From NCBI RefSeq assembly GCF_023898315.1, contig NC_064621.1, forward strand, positions 125,959,521 to 126,023,520: a DNA stretch of 64,000 bases. Reading direction: 5' to 3'. The position numbers and the translations under genes were made by a program. Shown piece by piece: positions 32,193-43,523 of the stretch (positions within the stretch are counted from its first letter, which is position 1; each line of letters begins with the position of its first letter). A model generated the notes under the pieces. That model was given only the letters and a program-made list of their open reading frames with translations. It made no database searches and was not told the origin of the DNA. The DNA comes from Schistocerca nitens. Its lineage: Eukaryota > Arthropoda > Insecta > Orthoptera > Acrididae.

Positions 32193-33709
32193 TTTGTTAC
32201 TCAGGTAACATCCAACGACGAGTCCACGTTCGATGTCACTGAGCTCTCCCGACTGACCCATTCTGCTGATACTGCTGACAATGGTCGTCAGCACGTTTCA
32301 TACTGGAACATCCGCTTTTTGTGACATCTAGTAGTCAATTACACACTACATAGGAGTTTCTGGATACTTATGATCAGACAGTGTAATAACAGTCCTTCTT
32401 GGTTCTGTAGACAGTCCAAACAGAGGGTACAATGAGCACTTAAGTTCTCGGGCACAGTCACATACAGTCACTTACTTGATATGTCCTGAAGCCTTTGAAT
32501 CACGCCACTTGATACAGTATCTGACTGCAGCTTGTTGTACGGTTTCTCCCTTTTAGTACTCGCTCTGGATTGATCTTGTACGCTTATGGTGACGTTGCTC
32601 TGCTTTGGACTCCTTTTTCTAGCTACCAACTCATGGCGTGAACTTGCTCGTTAGCAACCACTTACATCTGCCACCTGTTCCACCATTTCGTGCTATGTGA
32701 TAGTGAATTTCTGCTGCATATGATTAGCAGAATAGTAAATTAGTGAAAGAATAGAATGAATTCATTAGTCATCGTTTTTTTATCGTCTTGGAGATGTCGT
32801 TAACTGGGACTCCTGAATAGAACAGCTACCATTGCACACCGTTTGAAGTTCACTAAAGGCCAACATCTTGCGACGTACTCCGCAGCTTTGTGATCTCTGG
32901 TATGCCTGACACACTGTAGGAAAGAATGCATATTTAGTGTGTGCTAATCTGTCGTAAATTCATAAATTCGTCGTGATACTCTGTGCGAAACTTACTGACT
33001 GATAGTATGTCCATTGGCTGATTCCACTCTCAATTTTATCAGTTTTATGCGTCAGCTATTGTTCTCAAGAAACCTAGTAGTGAGCCTATTGAACCTTTGA
33101 AGTTCACTGTCTCTTGTGTTGTTCTCATCTCTGTTTCAAACTATTAACAGTTGCATTTAGCTCAAATCCTTTTACAAATCCTTTTATGTCTGCACTTGAA
33201 TCGTCAATGTTGCCTAGGAGCCGGGACGTATTACCACAACTTCGTCACTCCCTAGATTCTGTCTATTATTTACCTGACATGTAGCTATGCTGTTGCATGT
33301 TTCCAGACCGATCAGTGCTGTACTCCGCTTCCACGTGCTCGGGTCTACTGGTAGAAAGTAGTCTGCTTTTAATTTAGATGAATGTTCTTTTAGAGTTAGA
33401 GTGAAAAAGATAACATCTCAACCTCAGATGATGCAGTGATGTGCATCCTGCTTATTCATATGCAATTGTCAGGAGAAAAATTAGACAGATATGGACATAG
33501 AGGAATGACCTGGACTCCTGGTAGCGTCGAAAATTGTACAACAATCTGTAAAACGACTTAGTCAGTGAAATAACAACACATTTCTTAAGGAGGTCTTAAA
33601 TCGCTGAATGAGTCAAAGTAGTAAATGGTATTCCGTTTTTTCTGTTTTTTTTTGTGACATATGCAATCTAATGAATTGCCTACTCCCCAGAACATCTAAA
33701 CTGACAACC
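32193..33709. other. No gene recognised
   Basis: No supported feature. Short frames lack motifs and no inverted or direct repeat of note was found. Confidence 0.35.
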
Positions 33710-34318
33710 TCACATTCTTTGGATTTTTGGATTTCCAAATTGCTTCAGACAATGTATCCCACATAAAAACGCCGCTAAATCTAGGATTTTGTGTTTTCTG
33801 ACTAGTTTAAACAGATCTATTTTTGTAAATGGTCCATCTGATAGTATCGTTATGAGCTTTTTTGTGTTTTTGTACCATATTGTGTTTTGAACTTCTTTTA
33901 ATTGCTTCTCAGCATTTTGGGCATTCTTTACTTCTTGAGTTATGGCAGCAGCTGGCCTCGCTAATGAACTGACGACCAAGAGCTCAGAAAATGCAGGGAT
34001 CAGAAAAGGAACTATTCCGCCGGTTGTCTGTGGTACTGGCAAAATCCTGGGTGTTTAAACACATTTTTCCTTCTTCTTTTCTGCCTCAAGGTACTTTTCG
34101 CCACTGTCACTTCTGATTCAGTGCAATCTTTTGAATATCTCATAGGTTTTTTCGTCTTCTTTAGTGTGCGATGACCTGCATTCATTATTTGCTTGAGGGT
34201 TAATTCAACCCCCTGTTTAAGTGTGACATGCACTGCCTTTTCGAGCACAAATGCAGCATTACGTTTTCAGATACCAATATCCCTTCTTCAATGTATCTGT
34301 CTAGCCTTATCAGCTAAT
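33710..34318 (-). pseudogene. PLA2-like domain protein relic, downstream part
   Basis: On the minus strand two overlapping open pieces (34012-34248 and 33710-34042) continue, beyond the Tc1 insertion 34320-35740, the gene whose start is at 35742-35959. The first is Lys/Arg-rich (LRQKRRRKN). The second begins with a Pro/Gly-rich, then hydrophobic stretch (TTGGIVPFLIPAFSELLVVS) and a charged helical segment (KNAQNAEKQLKEVQ). Stop codons between 34319 and 34248 and a frame change near 34030 break it. The layout resembles PLA2-like proteins carried by Polinton/adintovirus-type elements in arthropods. The assignment is by eye. Confidence 0.45.
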
Positions 34319-34319
34319 A

Positions 34320-35740
34320 CACTCCTGGAAATTGAAATAAGAACACCGTGAATTCATTGTCCCAGGAAGGGGAAACTTTATTGACACATTCCCGGGGTCA
34401 GATACATCACATGATCACACTGACAGAACCACAGGCACATAGACACAGGCAACAGAGCATGCACAATGTCGGCACTAGTACAGTGTATATCCACCTTTCG
34501 CAGCAATGCAGGCTGCTATTCTCCCATGGAGACGATCGTAGAGATGCTGGATGTAGTCCTGTGGAACGGCTTGCCATGCCATTTCCACCTGGCGCCTCAG
34601 TTGGACCAGCGTTCGTGCTGGACGTGCAGACCGCGTGAGACGACGCTTCATCCAGTCCCAAACATGCTCAATGGGGTACAGATCCGGAGATCTTGCTGGC
34701 CAGGGTAGTTGACTTACACCTTCTAGAGCACGTTGGGTGGCACGGGATACATGCGGACGTGCATTGTCCTGTTGGAACAGCAAGTTCCCTTGCCGGTCTA
34801 GGAATGGTAGAACGATGGGTTCGATGACGGTTTGGATGTACCGTGCACTATTCAGTGTCCCCTCGACGATCACCAGTGCTGTACGGCCAGTGTAGGAGAT
34901 CGCTCCCCACACCATGATGCCGGGTGTTGGCCCTGTGTGCCTCGGTCGTATGCAGTCCTGATTGTGGCGCTCACCTGCACGGCGCCAAACACGCATACGA
35001 CCATCATTGGCACCAAGGCAGACGCGACTCTCATCGCTGAAGACGACACGTCTCCATTCGTCCCTCCATTCACGCCTGTCGCGACACCACTGGAGGCGGG
35101 CTGCACGATGTTGGGGCGTGGGCGGAAGACGGCCTAACGGTGTGCGGGACCGTAGCCCAGCTTCATGGAGACGGTTGCGAATGGTCCTCGCCGATACCCC
35201 AGGAGCAACAGTGTCCCTAATTTGCTGGGAAGTGGCGGTGCGGTCCCTACGGCACTGCGTAGGATCCTACGGTGTTGGCGTGCATCCGTGCGTCGCTGTG
35301 GTCCGGTCCCAGGTCGACGGGCACGTGCACCTTCCGCCGACCACCGGCGACAACATCGATGTACTGTGGAGACCTCACGCCCCACGTGTTGAGCAATTCG
35401 GCGGTACGTCCACCCGGCCTCCCGCATGCCCACTATACGCCCTCGCTCAAAGTCCGTCAACTGCACATACGGTTCACGTCCACGCTGTCGCGGCATGCTA
35501 CCAGTGTTAAAGACTGCGATGGAGCTCCGTATGCCACGGCAAACTGGCTGACACTGACGGCGGCGGTGCACAAATGCTGCGCAGCTAGCGCCATTCGACG
35601 GCCAATACCGCGGTTCCTGGTGTGTCCGCTGTGCCGTGCGTGTGATCATTGCTTGTACAGCCCTCTCGCAGTGTCCGGAGCAAGTATGGTGGGTCTGACA
35701 CACCGGTGTCAATGTGTCCTTTTTTCCATTTCCAGGAGTG
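34320..35740 (-). mobile_element. Tc1-like element family A, copy A3
   Basis: This 1421-bp element has family A inverted ends and TA on both sides (34318-34319 and 35741-35742). It split the PLA2-like relic. It is one base shorter than A2 and A4, which matches the single-base deletion in its gene. Confidence 0.95.
34475..35496 (-). pseudogene. Tc1-like transposase with one frameshift (A3)
   Basis: It reads from ATG at 35496 as in copy A2, with both helix-turn-helix regions largely intact. A one-base deletion in a run of C's (GGTCCCTAC for GGTCCCCTAC near 35244) shifts the frame after about 85 codons. The remaining sequence stays open in the other frame to the normal stop at 34475, with all three catalytic residues encoded. 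A Phe to Val change follows the first catalytic motif. A single recent lesion explains the loss. Confidence 0.88.
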
Positions 35741-35741
35741 T

Positions 35742-35959
35742 ATTTGGTCTGCAGTGCCGTGAGCTTTATTTGTAATGTAAGCGATGTTGTTCTTCTTGTG
35801 CGCTTTATCTAGGATATTAATTCCCCTATCACCACGAGCTAGGCACTGTTTCTGTTTCGTTACAGGTCCACAAAAATTGTATCCAGGGCTATGAAGTCTG
35901 AAAGATAGATTCTCAAGAACAACGCCTCCACGTCTGTTGATATATTTCCTAGCACTCAT
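35742..35959 (-). pseudogene. PLA2-like domain protein relic, N-terminal part
   Basis: From ATG at 35959 the frame encodes a short Arg/Gly-containing start, then SPGYNFCGPVTK, which fits the calcium-binding loop of the PLA2-like domain known from parvovirus VP1 proteins and Polinton/adintovirus-type elements. LDKAHKKNNIAY follows, at the catalytic helix. The catalytic His-Asp pair is replaced by Asn-Asn. Tc1 copy A3 then interrupts the gene at a TA. The protein is dead both by substitution and by insertion. It is probably part of an old integrated element. Confidence 0.55.
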
Positions 35960-36041
35960 GCCATGTTACTGCGTAGTTTGAGGTTTGTGATTCTGATTAT
36001 ATAGCAAATTGTGAGTGCTCACGCTTTGATGAGAAGCCAAG

Positions 36042-36237
36042 TCATTTTATCAGTCCCCTGTTCCCTGAATGTGGTATGACGCGTTCTACAAGGAACGCAT
36101 TTGTTTCAGAGCTTTTCCGTAATTCCTCCATGAAAAAAAAAACTTGCTGCAATTTCTTCAGAGTCACTGTCTTTAAAAGTATTCTCATGTTTGTGTGCTG
36201 CACCTTGAAAACAGTGAATATATCTGTTGACGAGTTC
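36042..36237 (-). other. Unassigned coding-like stretch upstream of the PLA2-like relic
   Basis: About 65 minus-strand codons (including TVFKVQHTNMRILLKTVTLK) are open upstream of the PLA2-like relic and may belong to the same old element. No motif identifies it. Confidence 0.2.
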
Positions 36238-36284
36238 GGTAGCACGTCATCTTCGTGGTGTAGCAATTTTAATGGCCAGTAGTG
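36238..36284 (+). repeat. Tc1 family B, isolated terminal fragment
   Basis: This 47-bp stretch is identical in type to the outer end of family B (TAGCAATTTTAATGGCCAGTAGTG) and is followed by TA. No transposase is attached, so it is a solo end left by deletion. Confidence 0.75.
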
Positions 36285-36559
36285 TAGATGTTAATCCTGA
36301 ACCCGCGGGTCGACATGGTTCAAATGATAACAGTTTCTGTAGAACATCCTAATGTACATGTCCTATGAATGTGAACGCCCTGTCTATAGTGTTTTAAGGT
36401 ACTCTGTTTTTCCTGGACAAATTTCTTCCTCAGATTAAGACCTATGTTTGATACTACCAGAACAGGAACTTTGTTTTTTCCTGTGTTAGTCTGCTTTTTA
36501 TGCCGTCCTTGCTTCGTCCGCCAGTGGCTTTTTGCTTCCAAGGCAGCAGATTCTTAATT

Positions 36560-36910
36560 TTACCTATTTCATGATCACCACTTTTGATGTTCTAGGTATT
36601 CTGTTTTCTTCGGCTTCTAATTAATTTCGTCTTTCTTTTGTTTACTGTCAATCCATATTCTGTACTTATCAAACTGATCATTCTAATCAACAGATCCTTT
36701 AATTCTTCTTTACCTTCACTGAGAATAGCAAATGTCAACAGCGAATCTTGTCACTGATAGCTTTTAATCCCAAATTTTACTCCCACCCTTGAATATTGCT
36801 TATATTTCATTTCTTGCTTCTCCGATGTATAGATTAAAAAAAAAAAACATCCCTGTCTTATGCTCTTTTTAATCCGAACGCTTATTTGTTAGTCTTACTG
36901 TGCAGTTGTT
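36560..36910 (-). pseudogene. Degenerate LINE reverse transcriptase relic
   Basis: On the minus strand, pieces of a reverse transcriptase can be followed in shifting frames: RQGCFF, NLYIGEARNEI, RFAVDI in the place of the FADD box, LLIRMISLISTEYG, and LTVNKRKTK. Wording and order match the LINE at 53981-55561. An A-run at 36836-36847 adds to the breakage. Confidence 0.5.
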
Positions 36911-37859
36911 TACTCTTGGTTCTTTCGCTGTAGCTCACTCCAATTTTTTCTCAGAACTCCCCAGGCAACGCTAAATAATGGTCACAGAGTTAGGTGCCAA
37001 CAGGAAAGTTAACCATAGCACATTTCGCATAGAGTAATGACTTAAGTACTAAGTTTGAATCATACTACTGGATATTCATACTTGTATTTGCATACTCACT
37101 CTGCACACCGAGAAAAAAATAATGCGATTCATGTTTCTAAGGAGTTTGTTGCGCAACATTCTAGAGTAACTCTTGAAGTGCTCTTGCTGCGTTATACACA
37201 ACACAATCACATATACGGCACGTTATTCTTCATCGCATTTTGAGAGGAGAGATAACGAACTTCGGCCCAAATGCGAGTTATCTGCGGTACTCGTCCAGAG
37301 AAGCGCGTGACCGCAGGGACTGTGCAAAGATAGTCCGACATGTTCGCACGCTTCGCATTATCCTGTCTCTTGGCTGTATTTTCCGTCTGTGCGGTAAGTG
37401 CCAGATCCATCAGAGATGACTTTGGTGCAATAAGTATATCCAGGAGAGGAAGGTTTTTCATTAAATTTGCGTCTTAAATCAAATTACTGACATACAAAAT
37501 ACATTCCACGCGTAACTGGTTGAAGTATCACTTTGAAAGGTAGAATTTTAGAGTTTCGTACTTCGTCGGGCAATTGGATACCGCAATGGAACGTGGTTTT
37601 GTGAGGTGTTAGGTGTAACTCTGTTCTTCTTTCAGACAAGTAGCCTCTTCGTCAGCAGATATGGCCCCAAATTTTGTGTATTCTATAAAAAAAAGTCTTT
37701 TCTTGAAGTTTTGTCTATGGTTTCAATACTTTGTTTGAAAATTGATCGAATTATCACATTTAAATAATTTATAAGGGAATAGTTGTGCCGCTTCTTTACT
37801 AAAAACTATGTAGCTCACAGTTCCTCTCCTTTGAGGTACAACTGTAGACTTGGACGACC
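36911..37859. other. No gene recognised
   Basis: Nothing supported. Frames at 37055-37461 are short and without motifs. Confidence 0.35.
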
Positions 37860-37871
37860 CCTACCAGAATA

Positions 37872-38064
37872 GCCGGCCGAAGTGGCCGTGCGGTTAAAGG
37901 CGCTGCAGTCTGGAACCGCAAGACCGCTACGGTCGCAGGTTCGAATCCTGCCTCGGGCATGGATGTTTGTGATGTCCTTAGGTTAGTTAGGTTTAACTAG
38001 TTCTAAGTTCTAGGGGACTAATGACCTCAGCAGTTGAGTCCCATAGTGCTCAGAGCCATTTGAA
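37872..38064 (+). repeat. SINE family A, copy 6
   Basis: tRNA-like head with GCCGTGCGGTTAAAGGCG, then the usual body. The 12-bp duplication CCTACCAGAATA is at 37860-37871 and 38065-38076. Confidence 0.95.
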
Positions 38065-38326
38065 CCTACCAGAATATGATGGATCAAATATGAACCCGAC
38101 GATGATCGTGGTTTGGTGGTTAAAGCGACCGTGCATTTATAACCCACTTACGACTATGACCAAAATAAGTAAAATATTTCTGATAGAAAAGTAAATTTCA
38201 GTTGAGCTATTAATACACAAAGTGTTACACGATTTTTAAAAACGTTGTAAATAAAAACCTAAAGAAATTGGTAAAATTTAAAACAAAAGTAAAATGATGA
38301 AAGGGTAAAAATTGTAAGGCAGTGAT

Positions 38327-38620
38327 GTGATTCTTCAATTCCTCCAGGCGTATTTTATGACGAAATAAATCTCGGGTGAACAGCCTGGTATGAATATGCA
38401 TAGGACACAATATTTCTGCAATCGACCACGTTGCCACCATCAGGTGCGCTGATGTACTGACCGGCGGTAAAAGCTGGAGGGGGATTGTCCTATATATACG
38501 TGGCACCGGCCCACCGCCGGTCAGTACATCGGCGCACCTGATGATGGCAACGTGGTCGATTGCCGAAATATTGTGTCCTATGCACACTCATATCAGGCTG
38601 CTCACCCTAGATTTATTTCG
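38327..38620. repeat. Foldback element with ~108-bp inverted arms
   Basis: Arms at 38361-38468 and 38514-38620 are near-perfect inverted repeats (ACCACGTTGCCACCATCAGG against CCTGATGATGGCAACGTGGT). They enclose a ~45-bp loop. A 15-bp direct repeat TTGTAAGGCAGTGAT (38312-38326 and 38621-38635) flanks it like a target duplication. There is no coding capacity. Confidence 0.7.
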
Positions 38621-38635
38621 TTGTAAGGCAGTGAT

Positions 38636-39017
38636 TTGATAGTTATGGACTGTTGATCAGTGACTGAAAAAAGTGTGAAGCAGCCGCAGTGATGCGGATT
38701 ATAGTATCCTGTCTAAGAATTTGGATGAGAGCCTAAGCCGCACACTACATATACCGGGGTGTTCCACAGTTTCTATTGCAGGCCTCTAGGGGCAGTTGAG
38801 TGGATTTAGTAGATAAAGTTTTGACCAGACATCCATGGTTGGAAATGTACCATATGGGTATAAAATAAGTTTGAATAGTAGATCACTTCAAAATATGCTG
38901 CTTTAAGGTCCACAAACAGCAGAGACAACGAGATGAGACAAGTGTGCTCTACAGGAGCCCATGGCATTGTCAACGTTTCGAGTAACCGTCATTGGATTTT
39001 ATTCAACTTCTCGTAGC
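38636..39017. other. No gene recognised; possible lone transposon end near 38756
   Basis: ACCGGGGTGTTCCACAGTTTC after ATA at about 38755 looks like the outer end of a mariner-type element, but no partner end or coding region was found. Confidence 0.3.
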
Positions 39018-39208
39018 CCCCGGCTGCTGTGGCCGAGCGGCTCTAGGCGCTTCAGTCTGGAACCGCGCTCCTGCTCCGGTCACAGGCTCGAATCCTGCCT
39101 CGCGCAAGGATGTGTGTGATGTCGTTAGGTTAGTTAGGTTTAACTAGTTCTAAGTCTACGGAACTGATGACCTCAGATATTAAGTCCCATAGTGCTCAGA
39201 GCCATTTG
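39018..39208 (+). repeat. SINE family A, copy 7 (older)
   Basis: The match to the other copies has more differences (CACAGGCTCGAATCC box B, a shortened body). It ends in GAGCCATTTGA and a run of T. No clear target duplication was found, so it is probably older. Confidence 0.85.
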
Positions 39209-39484
39209 ATTTTTTTTTCGGAGCCTTCTAGTTGCGAACGTACAGGTTTCTAACTGCTGTTGTTGTAGTCGGACGAGGATGGTGCGTGATGTCATAAGCA
39301 GACAGAGACTGACGACGGTGACTTCTTCTCAGTTTGATTAAGTACCGTGAATCGGAATTCTCGAAAGTGATCCAGTTTTCAAAATTATTTTATTTCCAGT
39401 TAATACTTTTCCGGTTATGGGTACCTTAACTTTTATCTACAACCACTAGAAGCCTGTAACAGAGTTTGTGAAACACGCTAAATA

Positions 39485-40859
39485 CATGACTGGCCATTAA
39501 AATTGCTACACCAAGAAGAAATACAGATGATAAACGGGTATACATTGGACATGAGTTTACATTTTCACTCAGTTTGGGTGCATAGATCCTGAGAAATCAG
39601 TACCCAGAACAACCACCTCTGGCCGTAATAACGGCCTTGATACGCCTGGGCATTGAGTCAAACAGAGTTTGGATGGCGTGTACAGGTCCATGCAGCTTGA
39701 ACATGATACCACAGTTCATCAAGAGTAGTGACTGGCGTCTTGTGACGAACCAGTTGCTCAACCACCATTGACCAGACGTTTTGAATTAGTGAGAGATCTG
39801 GAGAATGTGGTGGCCAGGGCAGTAGTCGAACATTTTCTGAATCCAGAAAGGCCCGTACTGGAGCTGCAACATGCGGTCGTGCATTGTCTTGCTGAAATGT
39901 AGGGTTTCGCAGGGATCGAATGAAGGGTAGAGCCACGGGTCGTAACACATCTGAAATATAAAGTCCACCGTTCAAAGTGCCGTCAATGCGAACAAGAGGT
40001 GACCGAGACGTGTAACCAGTGGCACCCCATACCATCACGCCGGGTGATACGACAGTATGGCGATGACGAATACGCGGTTCCAATATGCGTTCACCGCGAT
40101 GTCGCCAAACACGGATGCGACCATCATGATGCTGTAAACAGAACCTGTATTCATCCGAAACAATGACGTTTTGCCATTCGTGCACCCAGGTTCGTCGTTG
40201 AGTACACCGTCGCAGGCGCTCCTGTCTGAGATGCAGCGTCAAGGGTAACCGCAGCCATGGTCTCCGAGCTGATAGTCCATGCTGCTGAAAACGTCGTCGA
40301 AGTGTTCGTGCAGATGGTTGTTGTCTTGCAAACGTCCCCATCTGTTGACTCATGGATCGAGACGTGGCTGCACGATTCGTTACAGCCATGCGAATAAGAT
40401 GCCTTTCACCTCGGCTATTAGTGATACGAGGCCGTTGGGATCCAGACCGGCGTTCCGTATTATCCTCCTTAACCCACCGATTCCATATTCTGCTAACAGA
40501 CATTTGATCTCGACCAACGCGAGCAGCAATGTCGCGATACGATAAGCCGCAATCGCGATAGGGTACAATCCGACCTTTATCAAAGTCGCAAACGTGATGG
40601 TACGCATTTCTCCTCCTAACACGAGGCATCACAATAACGTATCACCAGGCAACGCCGGTCAACTGCTGTTTGTGTATGAAAAATCGGTTGGAAACTTTCG
40701 TCATGTCAACACGTTGTAGGTGTCGCCACCGGCGCCAACCTTGTGTGAATGCTCTGAAAAGCTAATCATTTGCATATCCCAGCATCTTCTTTCTGTCGGT
40801 TAAATTTCGCGTCTGTAGCACGTCATCTTCTTGGTGCAGAATTTTGATGGCCAGTAGTG
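39485..40859 (-). mobile_element. Tc1-like element family B, copy B1
   Basis: This is a 1375-bp element. The right end is GGCCAGTAGTG with TA at 40860-40861. The left end (CATGACTGGCCATTAAAATTG) has two mutated bases and TA at 39483-39484. It carries the longest family B reading frame. Confidence 0.88.
39658..40629 (-). pseudogene. Tc1 transposase, long open frame but catalytic Glu changed (B1)
   Basis: From ATG 40629 (MPRVRRRNAYHHV) the frame is open for 323 codons. It has two helix-turn-helix regions (SYRDIAARVGRDQMSVSRIW and SARTLRRRFQQHGL), the first catalytic Asp (VSDEYRFC) and the second (FQQDNARPH). At the third position, 34 residues on, SLIQNVW has Gln where Glu is required. The C terminus is changed: a deletion near 39690 shifts the frame and replaces the last ~30 residues, seen in B3 as a tail ending GGCSGY. 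It would make a protein, but not an active one. Confidence 0.85.
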
Positions 40860-40861
40860 TA

Positions 40862-42137
40862 TATTATATCCCCATACTTAACTTGCACGTTGTTGTCCTC
40901 ATAAGAAACTTCTCTATATTCTTACCTAAAATGGGTGGAAGTTCGTTTCCAAGCGAAAATACTGTCCGGTTTTCGGGACAAATTGAATCGGCTATAATTT
41001 TGCGCGCCGAGAGTAGACCGACGCAACCTGCAGTGCCATCGACTAATGAAACTCAAAGCAAGAGGATGACAACCGCAAAGAGGCTGTAAACCAGAGCAGC
41101 AATCCGTGCAGGCCTCACGCCATACCCCTCGGATTTCCCAGGCGCCACAGCCGAGCAGAATTCTAACGAATACGGCGGCAGTGAACAAGTAGTTCTTGTG
41201 TACTGCTCCGTAAGGTAAGGTGAGCTAACGATTGGTGCTGCAGCTAATGTCGTAGGAAGCTGGACAGGAGCACAAATGATCAGCGAACAAGTAAATACAT
41301 GAAACAGAAGCCTTACTGGTAGCTTTCTCCAAGCGTACGAAGACATTTTACAAATGAACACGTAGCAGGTAAGTCCAGCGAATGCAATAGCAACAAGGAC
41401 GAACGATGGTGTTAGAGCTGCAACTAGGCAACGTCTGTGTAGCATCAGGCAACGAAGTGGCTCCGAGTGTGAGTGACCTGTGGGGCTGCCACCAGCTGCC
41501 CTACACCAAAGCAGCAGGGGCTAATGGTACAGAGCCATTGGGGGGGGGGGGGGGGGGGGCGGGGGGGCGGGCGTGGGTTCAGCGGGCGTGCTCCATCGGG
41601 TCTGCCAGATCCCGCAAGATTGCTATCGCCGTCTGATGGAAACTTGCAGTTCCACTGCCAACTTTAAGATGTCGGTAGGGTCGTATCAATCTGTGATACC
41701 ACAGTTATAGTGTATTGGGAATTCACCTCACTATGGTATTATGTGTTGAACGCTAGTGTGTGTCTCGAGTGTCGTCAGTTAGCATCGTCGAGCCAGTTTC
41801 AGAGTACTCTTCTCAGGCTGACGAATGGAATAGGTTCTTACTGTGCATCGAAAGTAAAGTGCTTAGAAGTGTTCAGTGTACTACTATATGTTACAGTACT
41901 GGCTTCAAAGTATTCGTATTTACTGATTCTGAACTGTTCATCCACAGCAGTAGGGTGGACTTGTCTTACCATCCTTACATCGCAGCAAGGTCATTTGGGG
42001 CTTGAAACCGCTTCCCGCAACTTTTGACATGCTATTGTTCTTTGGCTAAAGAGCTTTACGGACAGTTCTCAGACGATGTTTTCCCCCTCCTGTAACTTTA
42101 TTCGTTGAGTTCAACAGCTGTTATTCCTAATATATAA
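40862..42137. other. No gene identified; poly-G tract at 41540-41572
   Basis: A 130-codon minus-strand frame (41053-41445) begins from ATG with a strongly hydrophobic segment (FVLVAIAFAGLTCYVFIC) and could be a membrane-protein exon. I recognise no family and give it little weight. A run of about 20 G followed by interrupted G's lies at 41540-41572. Confidence 0.25.
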
Positions 42138-43521
42138 CACTACTGGCCATCAAAATTGCTACACCACGAAGGTAAGGTGCTAGAACCACGAAATTTAACC
42201 GACAGGAAGAAGACGCTGCGATATGCAAATGATTAGCTTTTCAGAGCATTCACACAAGGTTGGCGCCGGTGGCGACACCTACAACGTGCTGACATGAAGA
42301 AAATTTCCAACTAATTTCTCATACACAAACAGCAGTTGACCGGCGTTGTCTGGTGAAATGTTGTTGTGATGCCTCGTGTAAGGAGGAGAAATGCGTACCA
42401 TCACGTTTCCGACTTTGATAAAGGTCGGATTGTAGCCTATTGCGATTTTGGATTATCGTATCGCGACATTTCTGCTCGCGATGGTCGAGATCCAATGACT
42501 GTTAGCAGAATATGGAATCGGTGGGTTCAGGAGGGTAATACGGAACGCCGTACTGGATCCCAACGGCCTCGTATCACTATAAGTGACAGGCATCTTATCC
42601 GCATGGCTGTAACGGATCGTGCAGCCACGTCTCGATCCCTGAATCAACAGACGGGGACGTTTGCAAGACAAGAACCATCTGCACGAACAGTTCAACGACG
42701 TTTGCATAAGCATGGACTATCAGCTCGGAGATCATAGCTGCGGTTACCCCTGACGCTGCATCACAGACAGGAGCGCCGGCTATTGTGTACTTAACGACGT
42801 ACCTCTATGCACGAATGGCGAAACATCATTTTTACGGATGAATCCAGGTTCTGTTTACAGCATCGAGATGGTCGCATCCGTGTTTGCCGACATCGCGGTG
42901 AACGCACATTGGAAGCGTGTATTCGTCATCGCCATACTGGCGTATCACTCGGCGTGATGGTATGGGGTGCCATTGGTTACACGTCTCGGTCACCTCTTGT
43001 TCGCATTGACGGCACTTTGAACAGTGGACGTTAAATTTCAGATGTGTTACGACCCGTGGCTCTACCCTTCATTCGATCCCTGCGAAACCCTACATTTCAG
43101 CAAGACAATGTACGACCGCATGTTGCCGGTTCTGTACGGGCCTTTCTGGATACAGAATATGTTCGACTACTGCCCTGGCCAGCACATTCTCCAGATTTCT
43201 CACCAATTGTCTGATCAATGGTGGCCGAGCAACTGGCTCGTCACAATACGCCAGTCACTACTCTTGATCAACTGTGGTATCGTGTTGGAACTGTATGGGC
43301 AGCTGTACCTGTACATGCCATCCAAGCTCTATTTGACTCAATGCCCAGGCGTATCAAGACCGTTATGACGGCCAAAGGTGGTTGTTCAGGGTACTGCTTT
43401 CTCAGGATCTATGCGTGAAAATGTAATCACATGGCAGTTCTAGTTTAATATATTTGTGCAATGAATACCCGTTCATCATCTGCATTTCTTCTTGGTGTAG
43501 TAATTTTAATGGCCAGTAGTG
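42138..43521 (+). mobile_element. Tc1-like element family B, copy B3
   Basis: The ends are CACTACTGGCCATCAAAATTG and the inverted GGCCAGTAGTG, with TA at 43522-43523. On the left the adjacent bases are AA after TATA, so the duplication is altered there. Confidence 0.88.
42369..43418 (+). pseudogene. Tc1 transposase pseudogene, copy B3
   Basis: All surviving pieces are in one frame: 42369-42737 (DNA-binding half), 42738-43034 (first catalytic Asp in FTDESRFC) and the rest up to a stop at 43416-43418. Three nonsense codons interrupt it: TAG at 42735-42737, TAA at 43032-43034 and TGA near 43214. The second catalytic Asp is kept (QQDNVRPH). Two codons are missing in the third motif (SPIV then the stop), removing the catalytic Glu position. 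Confidence 0.85.
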
Positions 43522-43523
43522 TA

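Noticed and set aside
34407-34661. 84-96-codon frames repeated in every family A element, on both strands
   Set aside because: They overlap the real transposase C terminus in other frames and recur only because the element recurs.
38225-38587. 120-codon minus-strand ORF across the foldback element
   Set aside because: Most of it is the hairpin read through; both arms are open in mirrored frames, so it has no independent support.
41540-41572. G-run as a regulatory quadruplex
   Set aside because: A simple G tract with no gene or promoter beside it; it could also be inflated by sequencing error.
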